Shown piece by piece: positions 38,322-46,336 of a DNA stretch of 64,000 nucleotides. The translations under genes and the position numbers were made by a program. The notes beneath the pieces are model-generated. The model was not told the DNA's origin. It searched no databases and was given only the letters and a program-made list of their open reading frames with translations. The first letter of the stretch is position 1, and every line of letters starts with the position of its first letter. Origin of the DNA: Mesorhizobium sp. 1M-11 (GTDB lineage: Bacteria; Pseudomonadota; Alphaproteobacteria; Rhizobiales; Rhizobiaceae); the NCBI RefSeq assembly GCF_001303895.1, contig NZ_LJSD01000058.1, positions 1 to 64,000 on the forward strand. The letters are read 5' to 3'.

Positions 38322-38343
38322 AGCATCTGAGGGAGGTCGCCCA

Positions 38344-39876
38344 ATGAAGGAAGTGCTGAAGGAACTCGAACGCCGGCGCGACATCGCCCGTTCGGGCGGC
38401 GGTCAGGTCCGCATCGACGCTCAGCACGCCAAGGGGAAGTTGACCGCGCGCGAGCGCATCGAAATCTTTCTCGACGAAGGGTCATTCGAGGAATTCGACA
38501 TGTATGTCGAACATCGCTCGACCGACTTCGGCATGGAAAAGTCGAAGATCGCCGGCGACGGCGTCGTCACCGGCTGGGGCACGGTCAACGGCCGTCCCGT
38601 CTATCTGTTCGCCAAGGACTTCACCGTGTTCGGCGGCTCGCTTTCGGAAGCGCATGCCGAGAAGGTGATGAAGGTGCAGGACATGGCGCTGCGCAACCGC
38701 GCACCGATCATCGGGCTCTATGATGCCGGCGGCGCCCGCATCCAGGAAGGCGTGGCGGCACTGGGCGGTTATGCCGAAATCTTCCAGCGCAACGTGCTGG
38801 CTTCCGGCGTCATCCCCCAGATATCGCTGATCATGGGCCCTTGCGCCGGCGGCGACGTCTATTCGCCTGCCATGACCGACTTCATCTTCATGGTCCGCGA
38901 CACCTCCTATATGTTCGTCACGGGTCCGGATGTCGTGAAGACGGTGACCAACGAGACGGTCACGGCCGAACAGCTCGGTGGCGCTTCCGTGCACACGACC
39001 AAATCCTCGATCGCAGACGGCGCCTACGACAACGATGTCGAGGCGTTGCTGCAGATGCGGCGGCTGGTCGATCTCCTGCCGGCCTCCAACACCGCCGAGA
39101 TCCCGGAAGTCGAATGCTACCAGTCGGTGACCGAGCACGACATGTCGCTCGACCGGCTGATCCCTGACAATGCCAACAAGCCATACGACATCAAGGAACT
39201 GATCCTGAAGACGGCGGACGAAGGCGACTTCTTCGAGATACAGTCGTCCTTCGCCAAAAACATCGTCACCGGCCTCGGCCGCGTCGAGGGTCGCACAGTG
39301 GGCTTCGTCGCAAACCAGCCGATGGTGTTGGCCGGCGTGCTGGACAGCGATGCGAGCCGCAAGGCGGCACGCTTCGTGCGCTTCTGCGACTGTTTCAACA
39401 TCCCGCTCGTCACCTTCGTCGACGTGCCCGGTTTCCTGCCCGGCACAGCACAGGAATATGGCGGACTGATCAAGCATGGCGCCAAGCTTTTGTTCGCCTA
39501 TGCCGAGGCGACTGTACCGAAGGTGACGGTGATCACCCGCAAGGCCTTCGGTGGCGCGTATGATGTCATGGCGTCAAAGCACCTGCGTGGCGACATGAAT
39601 TATGCCTGGCCGACAGCGCAGATCGCGGTGATGGGCGCCAAGGGTGCGGTCGAGATCATCTATCGCAAGGATATCGGCGATGCCGAGAAGATCGCCGCCC
39701 ATACGAAGCGCTACGAAGACCGTTTCCTGTCACCCTTCGTGGCGGCCGAACGCGGTTATGTCGACGAGGTGATCATGCCACATTCGACAAGGCGGCGCGT
39801 GGCGCGGGCTCTCAGGATGCTGCGCAACAAGGACCTGCAGAACCCCTGGAAGAAACACGACAACATTCCGCTGTGA
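38344..39876 (+). CDS. pccB: Propionyl-CoA carboxylase beta chain
   Basis: A 510-residue carboxyltransferase subunit, normal family length, with two crotonase-like halves. '[19 protein letters not shown]' with '[16 protein letters not shown]' in the N-half and '[15 protein letters not shown]' with '[16 protein letters not shown]' in the C-half supply the oxyanion holes. It transfers carboxyl from biotin to propionyl-CoA, giving methylmalonyl-CoA. The biotin-carrying alpha chain gene (pccA) is not within the window on this side: convergent hydrolase genes follow at once. Start ATG has GGGAGG upstream. Confidence 0.95.
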   Translation: MKEVLKELERRRDIARSGGGQVRIDAQHAKGKLTARERIEIFLDEGSFEEFDMYVEHRSTDFGMEKSKIAGDGVVTGWGTVNGRPVYLFAKDFTVFGGSLSEAHAEKVMKVQDMALRNRAPIIGLYDAGGARIQEGVAALGGYAEIFQRNVLASGVIPQISLIMGPCAGGDVYSPAMTDFIFMVRDTSYMFVTGPDVVKTVTNETVTAEQLGGASVHTTKSSIADGAYDNDVEALLQMRRLVDLLPASNTAEIPEVECYQSVTEHDMSLDRLIPDNANKPYDIKELILKTADEGDFFEIQSSFAKNIVTGLGRVEGRTVGFVANQPMVLAGVLDSDASRKAARFVRFCDCFNIPLVTFVDVPGFLPGTAQEYGGLIKHGAKLLFAYAEATVPKVTVITRKAFGGAYDVMASKHLRGDMNYAWPTAQIAVMGAKGAVEIIYRKDIGDAEKIAAHTKRYEDRFLSPFVAAERGYVDEVIMPHSTRRRVARALRMLRNKDLQNPWKKHDNIPL

Positions 39877-39936
39877 GGGTGGAACGGCGACGCTTAATGG
39901 CCGCCATATCACGGCAGGCAGGAGCAAGTCGGATCG

Positions 39937-40944
39937 TCAAACGATTGGCGTGTTGGCTCGCACCGCTTCGGAAAAGACCTTTGCGATCTTTTTAGCACCG
40001 GATTCGTTCGGATGGATTTCGTCGCGATGCCAGTCGCGCACGGTCATGACAGGCCTCATATCGTTGTAGACGACATGCGCCGTACCCTGCGCGAAGGACT
40101 GCAAGGCGATGTTGAACAGCTCCACCATGCGAGCAACGATCGCCCGGCACAGCGGCGCATGGTCGACAGGATCGAAGCCGAGCGCATCCAGAGGATCACC
40201 CAGATAGTGCCCACCTTTCTTCGGGATGGCGTTGGCATAGCCGTGTACATAAAGCACAACACGGCCGCCGGTGGCGTCGCGCGCATCGTTGGCCAGCGTG
40301 CGGTAAAAGCCCATCATCTGGCTGATCTTCTGCGAAAAAGTAGCCTTGATGTAGTCGGCGGCGTGCGCGGGATCGGTATCACCCGCCTTGCGCGGCTTCA
40401 CATAGGTCGGAATGGAGCCCAGAACATCGTTGCCTCCGCCTGAGAACAGGAAATGGCCGAACAAACCGGAACGCAGCGGCTGGCGGTACTGCTTCGCCCT
40501 GACCATGGCCTCCAGTTCGTCGCCCCAGAGGGCTATGTTGCTGACATTGAAGTCATAGTCGCTGCCAAGAAAATCGATCGCAGTCTTGGGATAGATATAG
40601 TCGGGCAGATTGAACCAGGAATCGCCTTCGGCGAGCAGCTTGGTGCGTGCCGCCTTGCGAAGCGTCTGCGTGAGCTGGCGTGGCTTCTTCGGGAGTGGCG
40701 CTTGCGCTCGTGTTGCCTCGGCGTAGAGTCTGGAGATTGCCTCAGGGCTTGGCCTGGCGCGGCCGACATCCACGAGCGCTTCGTTGAATTTCAAGGCCGG
40801 CGCGAAGGGCTTGCTGTGTTCTTCGTCGGCCAGGAAATAGTCGGTGAGTTCTTGCTCACTCAGCGACGCTTCCTTGCAGCGTTTGCGCAGTTCGGCAAGC
40901 TTGATCGGCGGGCTTTGCGTTTTCTTCGAGATCATCAAATTCAT
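39937..40944 (-). CDS. SGNH/GDSL-type hydrolase-like protein
   Basis: A 335-residue protein without signal peptide. The SGNH blocks are visible: the nucleophile Ser in 'LLAEGDSWFNL' (residue about 109), the Gly-Asn pair in 'FSGGGNDVLG' and the catalytic Asp/His in 'DWHRDEIHPNESG' near the C-terminus. The first 95 residues form a separate charged helical region. Members hydrolyse esters or remove acyl groups; the substrate is unknown. The start overlaps the alpha/beta hydrolase stop by ATGA (40941-40944), so the two are coupled. I do not recognise this exact gene. Confidence 0.7.
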   Translation of the reverse strand: MNLMISKKTQSPPIKLAELRKRCKEASLSEQELTDYFLADEEHSKPFAPALKFNEALVDVGRARPSPEAISRLYAEATRAQAPLPKKPRQLTQTLRKAARTKLLAEGDSWFNLPDYIYPKTAIDFLGSDYDFNVSNIALWGDELEAMVRAKQYRQPLRSGLFGHFLFSGGGNDVLGSIPTYVKPRKAGDTDPAHAADYIKATFSQKISQMMGFYRTLANDARDATGGRVVLYVHGYANAIPKKGGHYLGDPLDALGFDPVDHAPLCRAIVARMVELFNIALQSFAQGTAHVVYNDMRPVMTVRDWHRDEIHPNESGAKKIAKVFSEAVRANTPIV

Positions 40945-41951
40945 CCCGCCCAGCCGGCAATGATTTTGGCCGTGTCCTGGTTCATCAGGTATCCGTAGAG
41001 ATCGTGCGGATTGGAGACAAGCTGACCGCCTGAAGCGTCTCGATAGTGCCAGCAGTTGTAGATCTTCTTGTCGGTAATCGAACGGCAGTAATGTTTGCTG
41101 CGCATGCTTGAAAAGGCCGTGCGCATGCTTTGCGCATGCGCGATGAAATCATCCTCGGCATGGACATTGATCCAGTCGAGGAACTGGTTGCGCGGATATT
41201 TCTCCTCCTCCAGCGCAACGGCGTCGAGCAGGTTGCGCCGAATGCCGATTTCGCCGAGCGGACAGCCTAATGTGAGCCACAGCTTGACGGGGTTCGCGCC
41301 GTCCTCGCGTCTGTCTTCGTATTCGGACCGGAACGAGTATTTCCAGAACACGTCATAGGCGACCATGCAGCCCATGCTGTGGGTGACGAGACAGACGTCA
41401 TCACCCTCTGCCAGGGCTTGCTTCAGCACATCCTGCAGCCGCGCGCGGATATCAGAGCCGACACGCTGCGATGTAAGATAGACGGCGAGATCCCATTTGA
41501 TCGATACTTCGACCAGCGAGTTGACGAGGCCGAAAGTGAGCAGTTCGCCGAACATGGAGGCTGCGTGTATCGCCTCGTCGAGAAAACGCCAGTCCTCGGC
41601 AATGTCGAGCACATGCCGATAGGTTGCCTTGTTGAAGGTACGCAGCGCGTCGGTCAAGGCAAAGGCAGCGTCCAGCGCGCCGGCGGGAAAGCATGGTTTG
41701 AAATCGTAGATCGGCTCGTTCTGCGCGGTCAGCAGGGCGGCGGTTTTGGCATCGTAGGAAGCCTCGATACGGTTGGTGATGTCACCGTAGTAAGCACTTG
41801 TGAATTTGACAGCACCGCTTTCGATGCTGTCCGCTATGTCGACTCGTCCCGTCCGCTGCAATCCCCTGACGATGGCGCGCTTGGCCAGATTGGCCAGTGC
41901 CGAGCCGGCTGGCTTGATATCCCTGCCGTGAACGAGAATGAGATGTTTCAC
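40941..41951 (-). CDS. Alpha/beta hydrolase-like protein, partner of the SGNH gene
   Basis: About 336 residues. The start 'VKHLILVHGRDIKP' gives a typical beta-strand plus oxyanion HG motif, and 'CLVTHSMGCMVAYD' near residue 190 is a nucleophile elbow with Thr in place of the first Gly (THSMG). A late 'NVHAEDDFIAH' could provide acid and His. GTG 41951 is preferred, with a G-rich upstream stretch; the open frame reaches 42050. The region between has no clear membrane helix. It is the middle gene of a three-gene operon and its function is unknown. Confidence 0.65.
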   Translation of the reverse strand: MKHLILVHGRDIKPAGSALANLAKRAIVRGLQRTGRVDIADSIESGAVKFTSAYYGDITNRIEASYDAKTAALLTAQNEPIYDFKPCFPAGALDAAFALTDALRTFNKATYRHVLDIAEDWRFLDEAIHAASMFGELLTFGLVNSLVEVSIKWDLAVYLTSQRVGSDIRARLQDVLKQALAEGDDVCLVTHSMGCMVAYDVFWKYSFRSEYEDRREDGANPVKLWLTLGCPLGEIGIRRNLLDAVALEEEKYPRNQFLDWINVHAEDDFIAHAQSMRTAFSSMRSKHYCRSITDKKIYNCWHYRDASGGQLVSNPHDLYGYLMNQDTAKIIAGWAG

Positions 41952-42052
41952 GCCGCGAGCCCCCGCTGGATGGACTACGGTAGCATGATCCCATGCGGCG
42001 ATCGGCAGATCATCCGGCGTACGCCAAACGGCGTACGCAACATAGAGCAACC

Positions 42053-42229
42053 TCAGGCTGCTCTTACCAGATCGTTGTATTCATCCAGATCGACATAGAA
42101 GACGCGGGTGATCTCGGTAATGATCTCGTCCTCGTCATAACCCTGCGATTTCAGGATGTTGATCGCAGTCAGGATATCGACGCGCTCCACGAGGCGCCGT
42201 TTCTGGTAGTCTTCGAAAAACGTCTCCAC
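42053..42229 (-). CDS. Small helical protein of unknown function (58 aa)
   Basis: GTG at 42229 has AAGGGA 9 nt upstream. The product 'VETFFEDYQKRRLVERVDIL' and following 'INILKSQGYDEDEIITEITR' is acidic, helical and without membrane segments; the last helix is 'VDLDEYNDLVRAA'. Repeated helix-turn features could suggest a small adaptor. It is the first gene of the leftward operon with two hydrolases, and similar small proteins seem widely conserved in rhizobia. Confidence 0.6.
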   Translation of the reverse strand: METFFEDYQKRRLVERVDILTAINILKSQGYDEDEIITEITRVFYVDLDEYNDLVRAA

Positions 42230-42546
42230 CGGCCCGTCCCTTGCCCGATGCGCCCAGTAACGCCCAGATCTCGGAAGAAAGACTATAGTGGATCGCTTGC
42301 GCGGAACTTGCCCGCGCCGACGAGGTCTTCCTCGATCTGCCCCCAAATCAAGTTTGACGCGGAAAATATGGCCGACTCACCAAGGCCGACCGAAGGATAC
42401 CATGGCTCGGCCAAAGCGTAGCAATATTAGCAGTCATCAATATATGATTTGAACGGTGGACTTTGCGCAAGAGCCAACATTCGGCGATGTTGCGGCATTG
42501 TCGAAAAAATGGTGCAAGCATGCGCTAGCCGCATTCGGATTGGTCG
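42230..42546. other. 317-bp divergent intergenic region
   Basis: Lies between the leftward 58-residue gene and the rightward secreted protein. No gene was accepted. An AT-rich tract at about 42424-42448 (TCATCAATATATGA) may be a promoter. No repeats of the A or B families are present. Confidence 0.5.
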
Positions 42547-42942
42547 ATGACGCGTTACCTCTATGTACTTTCGCTCTTGGCTGCGGGGCTTTTGACCGGC
42601 GGGGCGCACGCCGCCATAGCCGACGGCACGCTTCCCGACGGCAGCTATCATTGCGAGGTCTATCTGCTCGGCGCTTTCCTCAGCCTCGGCGACATCACCA
42701 TCAAGGGACGCGTCTACAGCGGTCCAAGCTATGGGCCGGTGATGCAGGGGTATAATTACGAGATGGACAAAAATGGCGAGATCAGCTGGCTCGGCCCCCT
42801 CGGCGGCTTCACCGCCGGCGGCAATGGCATATCGGTGACCCAGGTGACAGCCGACGAGCCGGCCGATGCGTCCTTCGACATCGTCATGCGTCAGCCGGAC
42901 GGTGCTTTCAGTGCGGCAACCTGCACGATCCGCAAGCCTTGA
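42547..42942 (+). CDS. Secreted protein of unknown function
   Basis: A 131-residue protein with a clear Sec signal peptide (MTRYLYVLSLLAAGLLTGG, cleavage likely after 'GAHA' near residue 22). The mature part is beta-rich with 'DGSYHCEVYLLGAFLSLGD' and two Cys (about 36 and 126) that could form a disulfide. No family recognised. It is a single gene, convergent with the GMC operon, from which it is separated by a hairpin. Confidence 0.7.
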   Translation: MTRYLYVLSLLAAGLLTGGAHAAIADGTLPDGSYHCEVYLLGAFLSLGDITIKGRVYSGPSYGPVMQGYNYEMDKNGEISWLGPLGGFTAGGNGISVTQVTADEPADASFDIVMRQPDGAFSAATCTIRKP

Positions 42943-42984
42943 AGGCCGGAGAGTCCGCTATCCTTCCGATATTCTCGAAAAAGA

Positions 42985-43011
42985 GCGCGGAACACTCAGA
43001 GTGCCCCGCGC
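42985..43011 (-). terminator. Terminator after the GMC operon
   Basis: GCGCGG/CCGCGC form the base and CACTC/GAGTG the top of a stem. On the minus strand it is followed by TCTTTTTCG, so it should stop the leftward gluconate-dehydrogenase-like transcript, 14 bp after the stop. Confidence 0.6.
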
Positions 43012-43025
43012 GAGCTCGGGAGTTT

Positions 43026-44597
43026 TCAGATCGTCTTTGCGGCCATCTGTTTGGCGATGTAGTCGGCCTGCCGGATCGCAAGCGTGACGATGGTCAGCGT
43101 CGGATTCTCGGCACCGCCGGTGGTGAACTGGCTGCCGTCGGACACGAACAGGTTCTTGATGTCGTGTGTCTGGCCATGCTTGTTGACGACCCCATCCTCC
43201 GGTTTCTCGCTCATGCGATTGGTGCCGAGATTGTGTGTGGAAGGATAAGGCGGCGTCGGGAAGACCCGAGTCGCGCCCACTGCATCATAGATCGCCCTGC
43301 CTTGCTTGTAGGCATGATCGCGCATTGCGGTGTCATTAGGATGATCGTCGAAATGGACGTTAGCGACCGCCATGCCGTGGGCATCCTTCTCGGAAGCATG
43401 CAGCGTCACCCGGTTTTCGGCACGCGGCATATCCTCGCCGACGATCCAAAGACCCGCCATGTGATCATAGTGGTCGAGTGCCGTGGTGAAGGAACGCCCC
43501 CAACCACCCGGGTCGAGGAAAGCGGCCATGAACGGCAGCCCGAGCGCCAGCGTCTCCAGTTCGTAGCCGCCGACGAAGCCACGCGATGGATCGTTGCGCG
43601 CCTCGTCGCGCACGATGCCGGCCATGGTGGTACCGCGATACATATGCACCGGCTTGTCGAAGATGGCGTAGACTGAGCCGGTGGTGTGCCGCATGTAGTT
43701 GCGGCCCACCTGCCCCGAGGAATTGGCGAGTCCATGCGGGAACTTTGACGATTCCGAATTGAGCAGCAGACGCGGGCTTTCGATCGAATTGCCGGCAACA
43801 GCAACGATGCGCGCCTTCTGTTCCTGCAGCTTGCCGTCCTTGTCGGCATAGACGACGCCGGTTGCCTTGCCCGACGCATCATGGTTGATCTTGATGACCA
43901 TGGCATTCGGCCGTACCTCCAGATGGCCCGTCGCCTCCCCCTTGGGGATTTCGGTGTACAGCGTCGACCACTTGGCGCCCCATTTGCAGCCCTGGAAACA
44001 GAATCCGGTCTGCTGGCAGGAATTGCGGTCATCGCGCGGCTGCGAATTGATGGCCATGCGGCCGGTGTGACATTCCTTGTAGCCAAGCTTGTCGGCACCG
44101 GCTTTCAACACCCTGAAATTGTTGTTGCCGGGTAGACCTGGAATGTCGTTCGTGCGCGTCACCCCCATCTTGTCCTCGGCCTTGGCGTAATATGGCTCGA
44201 GCTCGGCCAAGGTGACGGGCCAATCGAGCAGATTGGCGCCTTCGATTTTACCGTAAGTGGTGAGCGTCTTGAATTCGTGTTCCTGGAGCCGCAGCGAAGC
44301 ACCAGCCCAATGCGTGGTGGTGCCGCCAACTGCCTTGACGATCCAGGCCGGCAAATTGGGAAAGTCCTTCGCCACGCGCCAATCGCCTGAAGTTGTGCGC
44401 ATATCCTTCCAGGCGAGTTGAGCGAAGCTGTCCCATTCATCGTTGATGAAGTCGTCATATTCATAGCGGCCGCCGGCCTCCAGGATGACGACGTCGATAC
44501 CCTTCTGTGCGAGCTCGTTGCCGAGCGTGCCGCCGCCGGCACCCGAGCCGATGATGACGACCACGTCATCATTCTTCAGGTCAAATGGTGCTGCCAT
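43026..44597 (-). CDS. GMC oxidoreductase, gluconate 2-dehydrogenase large-subunit-like
   Basis: A 523-residue flavoprotein. The FAD motif 'VVIIGSGAGGGTLGNELA' is near residue 12, and C-terminal His and Asn are in 'STHNLGTNRMSE' and 'TTGGAENPTLTIV'. 'CQQTGFCFQGCKWGAKWS' is a Cys-rich patch typical of the membrane-bound gluconate/sorbitol dehydrogenase group. The next gene upstream encodes the small Tat-exported subunit, so this large subunit should be carried with it to the periplasm and oxidise a sugar acid or alcohol. No cytochrome c subunit is seen nearby. ATG 44597 has GGGAGG upstream. Confidence 0.87.
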   Translation of the reverse strand: MAAPFDLKNDDVVVIIGSGAGGGTLGNELAQKGIDVVILEAGGRYEYDDFINDEWDSFAQLAWKDMRTTSGDWRVAKDFPNLPAWIVKAVGGTTTHWAGASLRLQEHEFKTLTTYGKIEGANLLDWPVTLAELEPYYAKAEDKMGVTRTNDIPGLPGNNNFRVLKAGADKLGYKECHTGRMAINSQPRDDRNSCQQTGFCFQGCKWGAKWSTLYTEIPKGEATGHLEVRPNAMVIKINHDASGKATGVVYADKDGKLQEQKARIVAVAGNSIESPRLLLNSESSKFPHGLANSSGQVGRNYMRHTTGSVYAIFDKPVHMYRGTTMAGIVRDEARNDPSRGFVGGYELETLALGLPFMAAFLDPGGWGRSFTTALDHYDHMAGLWIVGEDMPRAENRVTLHASEKDAHGMAVANVHFDDHPNDTAMRDHAYKQGRAIYDAVGATRVFPTPPYPSTHNLGTNRMSEKPEDGVVNKHGQTHDIKNLFVSDGSQFTTGGAENPTLTIVTLAIRQADYIAKQMAAKTI

Positions 44598-44638
44598 GGT
44601 TTCCTCCCATGTTTCGTGCTGGTGTCGTACGGCGTGGC

Positions 44639-45169
44639 TTAGAGCCACTCAATGTCATCGAAGCCACGGCTGATGTAGCCGCCCTTCGAGTAGGACTCGC
44701 CCTCGTAGCCAAACACCGGCCAGATCTCTTTCTGGTTATAGAGGCTGACGACAAGCCCACCGCGCACCGCCTGGAAGAACGGCGTCGTCTCGATGGCCCT
44801 GAGCACAGCGACCCGCTCTTCCTCCCATCCGAGGCCGCGGTAGCCACTCGTGCCTGCACGCTTGTCGAGATCGGCGATACCGGCCTCGATCAGCTCCTTG
44901 TGCTTGCTATCCTTGCCGGCCTGCTCGTCATGGCCCTTCACGGCGATCGCATAGAACCTGTCGGCCAGTTGATCGTGCGGATAGATATCGCGCGCCATCT
45001 GGATGAGTGTCGCCATGGTTTCGGGCTTCAGCGTCGCAGTTTCCAGGCCCCAGGCGTTCTCGGGGCTGATGACGGCGTTGCCGGCAACAACCAGCAGCGC
45101 GCCGATACCGCCGCGCTTCAGAAGCTCGCGGCGTGACAAGCCAGGCTTGCCCTCATAGATCGTGACCAT
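44639..45169 (-). CDS. Gluconate 2-dehydrogenase subunit 3-family protein (Tat-exported)
   Basis: A 176-residue protein with a twin-arginine signal, 'SRRELLKRGGIGALLVVAG', and the subunit-3 core, 'IQMARDIYPHDQLADRFYA' then 'FFQAVRGGLVVSLYNQKEIW'. Such subunits partner the GMC flavoprotein and carry it across the inner membrane folded. It lies 41 bp upstream of the GMC gene in the same direction and has a GGGAGG ribosome site. The glyoxalase gene further upstream may be part of the transcript. Confidence 0.88.
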   Translation of the reverse strand: MVTIYEGKPGLSRRELLKRGGIGALLVVAGNAVISPENAWGLETATLKPETMATLIQMARDIYPHDQLADRFYAIAVKGHDEQAGKDSKHKELIEAGIADLDKRAGTSGYRGLGWEEERVAVLRAIETTPFFQAVRGGLVVSLYNQKEIWPVFGYEGESYSKGGYISRGFDDIEWL

Positions 45170-45252
45170 TTTTTCCTCCCGTGCTTGCTATGTGCGCCTC
45201 CCGGCGCTGTGGCTGGCGTCGCACCCCTCCCTGGATGCGACGGCTTTTCCTC

Positions 45253-45648
45253 CTATTTGAAGCGGCCGTGGCGCTGCAGGACCTCGATCTTGTAACCGTC
45301 GGGGTCCTCGACGAAGAAGAAGCGGGCCAAAAGCGTGCCGTCTCGATTGAATTCGACGATCTTCTTCGGATTGAGACTGAGCGCGCCGAAACGATCGTGT
45401 TCGGCATCGAGATCGGCAACAGACACGGCGAAATGACCATAGCCGTCGCCAAGCGCATAGGGTTCCACCCTGCCCTTGTTGACGGTCAGTTCCACTTCGA
45501 AATCGCTTTCCGGGTTGGCGAGATAAACGAGCGTGAACGTCTCGAAATCCAGCCGTTCAGCAACGTCTAGACCAAAGGCCTCCTTGTAGAATTTGACAGA
45601 GCGGGCCTCGTCGAGAACCCGGATCATGGTGTGGATTGCCTTGGCCAA
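45253..45648 (-). CDS. Glyoxalase/lactoylglutathione lyase-like protein
   Basis: A 131-residue VOC-fold protein starting 'LAKAIHTMIRVLDEARSV' and continuing 'NPESDFEVELTVNKGR', 'GYGHFAVSVADLDA' and 'FFVEDPDGYKIEVLQRH', so the metal residues His, Glu, His and Glu of glyoxalase I are placed. TTG 45648 is chosen since GGAG lies 7 nt upstream and the N-terminus then fits. It may detoxify methylglyoxal with glutathione. It precedes the Tat subunit gene by 83 bp. Confidence 0.83.
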   Translation of the reverse strand: MAKAIHTMIRVLDEARSVKFYKEAFGLDVAERLDFETFTLVYLANPESDFEVELTVNKGRVEPYALGDGYGHFAVSVADLDAEHDRFGALSLNPKKIVEFNRDGTLLARFFFVEDPDGYKIEVLQRHGRFK

Positions 45649-45882
45649 GAAAAGCTCCGTTCGCGTCGTGACTGGCAAGAATTATGCGCCCGGCGAAAAG
45701 AGTTTGGTGGCAGCCCGTTACCACGCGCAAATCCATGCTCTCGCCTATGGTTTTGACGATTCTGGTGTTGCGTCGCGGCCTAAAGTCCGATTGCCGGCTT
45801 GGTGTTTTCGGCGGAAGATGGTTCGAAAGCCCTGCAGCGCGACGCGCTTCAATGGGTAACAAGAACAGACGGGAGGTTTTCG

Positions 45883-46188
45883 ATGTGCAGGGTGTTTGCC
45901 GGGCAGGACCCGGAAGGGTATCGCCAGATCAATCGGTCGATCCGCATCGCCGGTCATTCGACCAGCATTCAACTCGAGGCCACCTTTTGGGAATTGCTGG
46001 ACGAGATTGCCGATAGCCAAGGCTTGACGACGCCGAAATTCATCTCGAAACTCTACGACGAAGCCATTGAGATCAATGGTGAAATCCCGAACTTCGCCTC
46101 GATGCTGCGCACGACCTGTGCGCTTTATCTGCGCGGCCACCGCCCTTGCGCGGAAGATCTCGAAGCGCTGCGCCGCCAGGCGGCCTGA
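45883..46188 (+). CDS. Ribbon-helix-helix domain protein
   Basis: A 101-residue protein with a RHH_4-type domain: 'RSIRIAGHSTSIQLEATFW' (strand) then 'LLDEIADSQGLTTPKFIS' (helices). The start ATG 45883 follows a GGGAGG site. RHH proteins are usually DNA-binding; the target is unknown. It is followed by a palindromic repeat and the convergent cckA gene. Confidence 0.75.
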   Translation: MCRVFAGQDPEGYRQINRSIRIAGHSTSIQLEATFWELLDEIADSQGLTTPKFISKLYDEAIEINGEIPNFASMLRTTCALYLRGHRPCAEDLEALRRQAA

Positions 46189-46231
46189 GGTTTCGGAAAA
46201 GCCGCCTGTTCCATCCGGCCGGGCGGCGGCC

Positions 46232-46336
46232 CTAGAGCGTTTCCGTCTTTCGCGGAAACGCGGGAACGCTCTAATTCTTTGTTTTTACGCAATTCCGGAC
46301 GGAAAACCGTTACACGCTTTTCCTGGAATTGCTCTA
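46232..46336 (-). repeat. Palindromic intergenic repeat, family A copy 2
   Basis: About 105 bp, inverted relative to copies at 14824 and 57646. Read on plus it begins CTAGAGCGTTTCCGTCTTTC and ends TCCTGGAATTGCTCTA. Bases 46334-46336 are the TAG stop of cckA. Two stems flank a T-rich centre (CTTTGTTTTTACG). Confidence 0.8.

Larger units (their letters stand above)
37794..38343. other. 550-bp divergent intergenic region (helicase / pccB)
   Basis: No convincing gene is present. It should carry the helicase leader and promoter on the left and the pccB promoter on the right. Visible structure: a CTGC-N3-GCAG palindrome at 38073-38089 and a palindromic repeat at 38220-38321 that ends 22 bp before the pccB start. 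Confidence 0.6.

Noticed and set aside
42230-42546. Possible short genes between the hydrolase operon and the secreted protein
   Set aside because: The frames have no ribosome site, no conserved pattern and overlap the promoter region.
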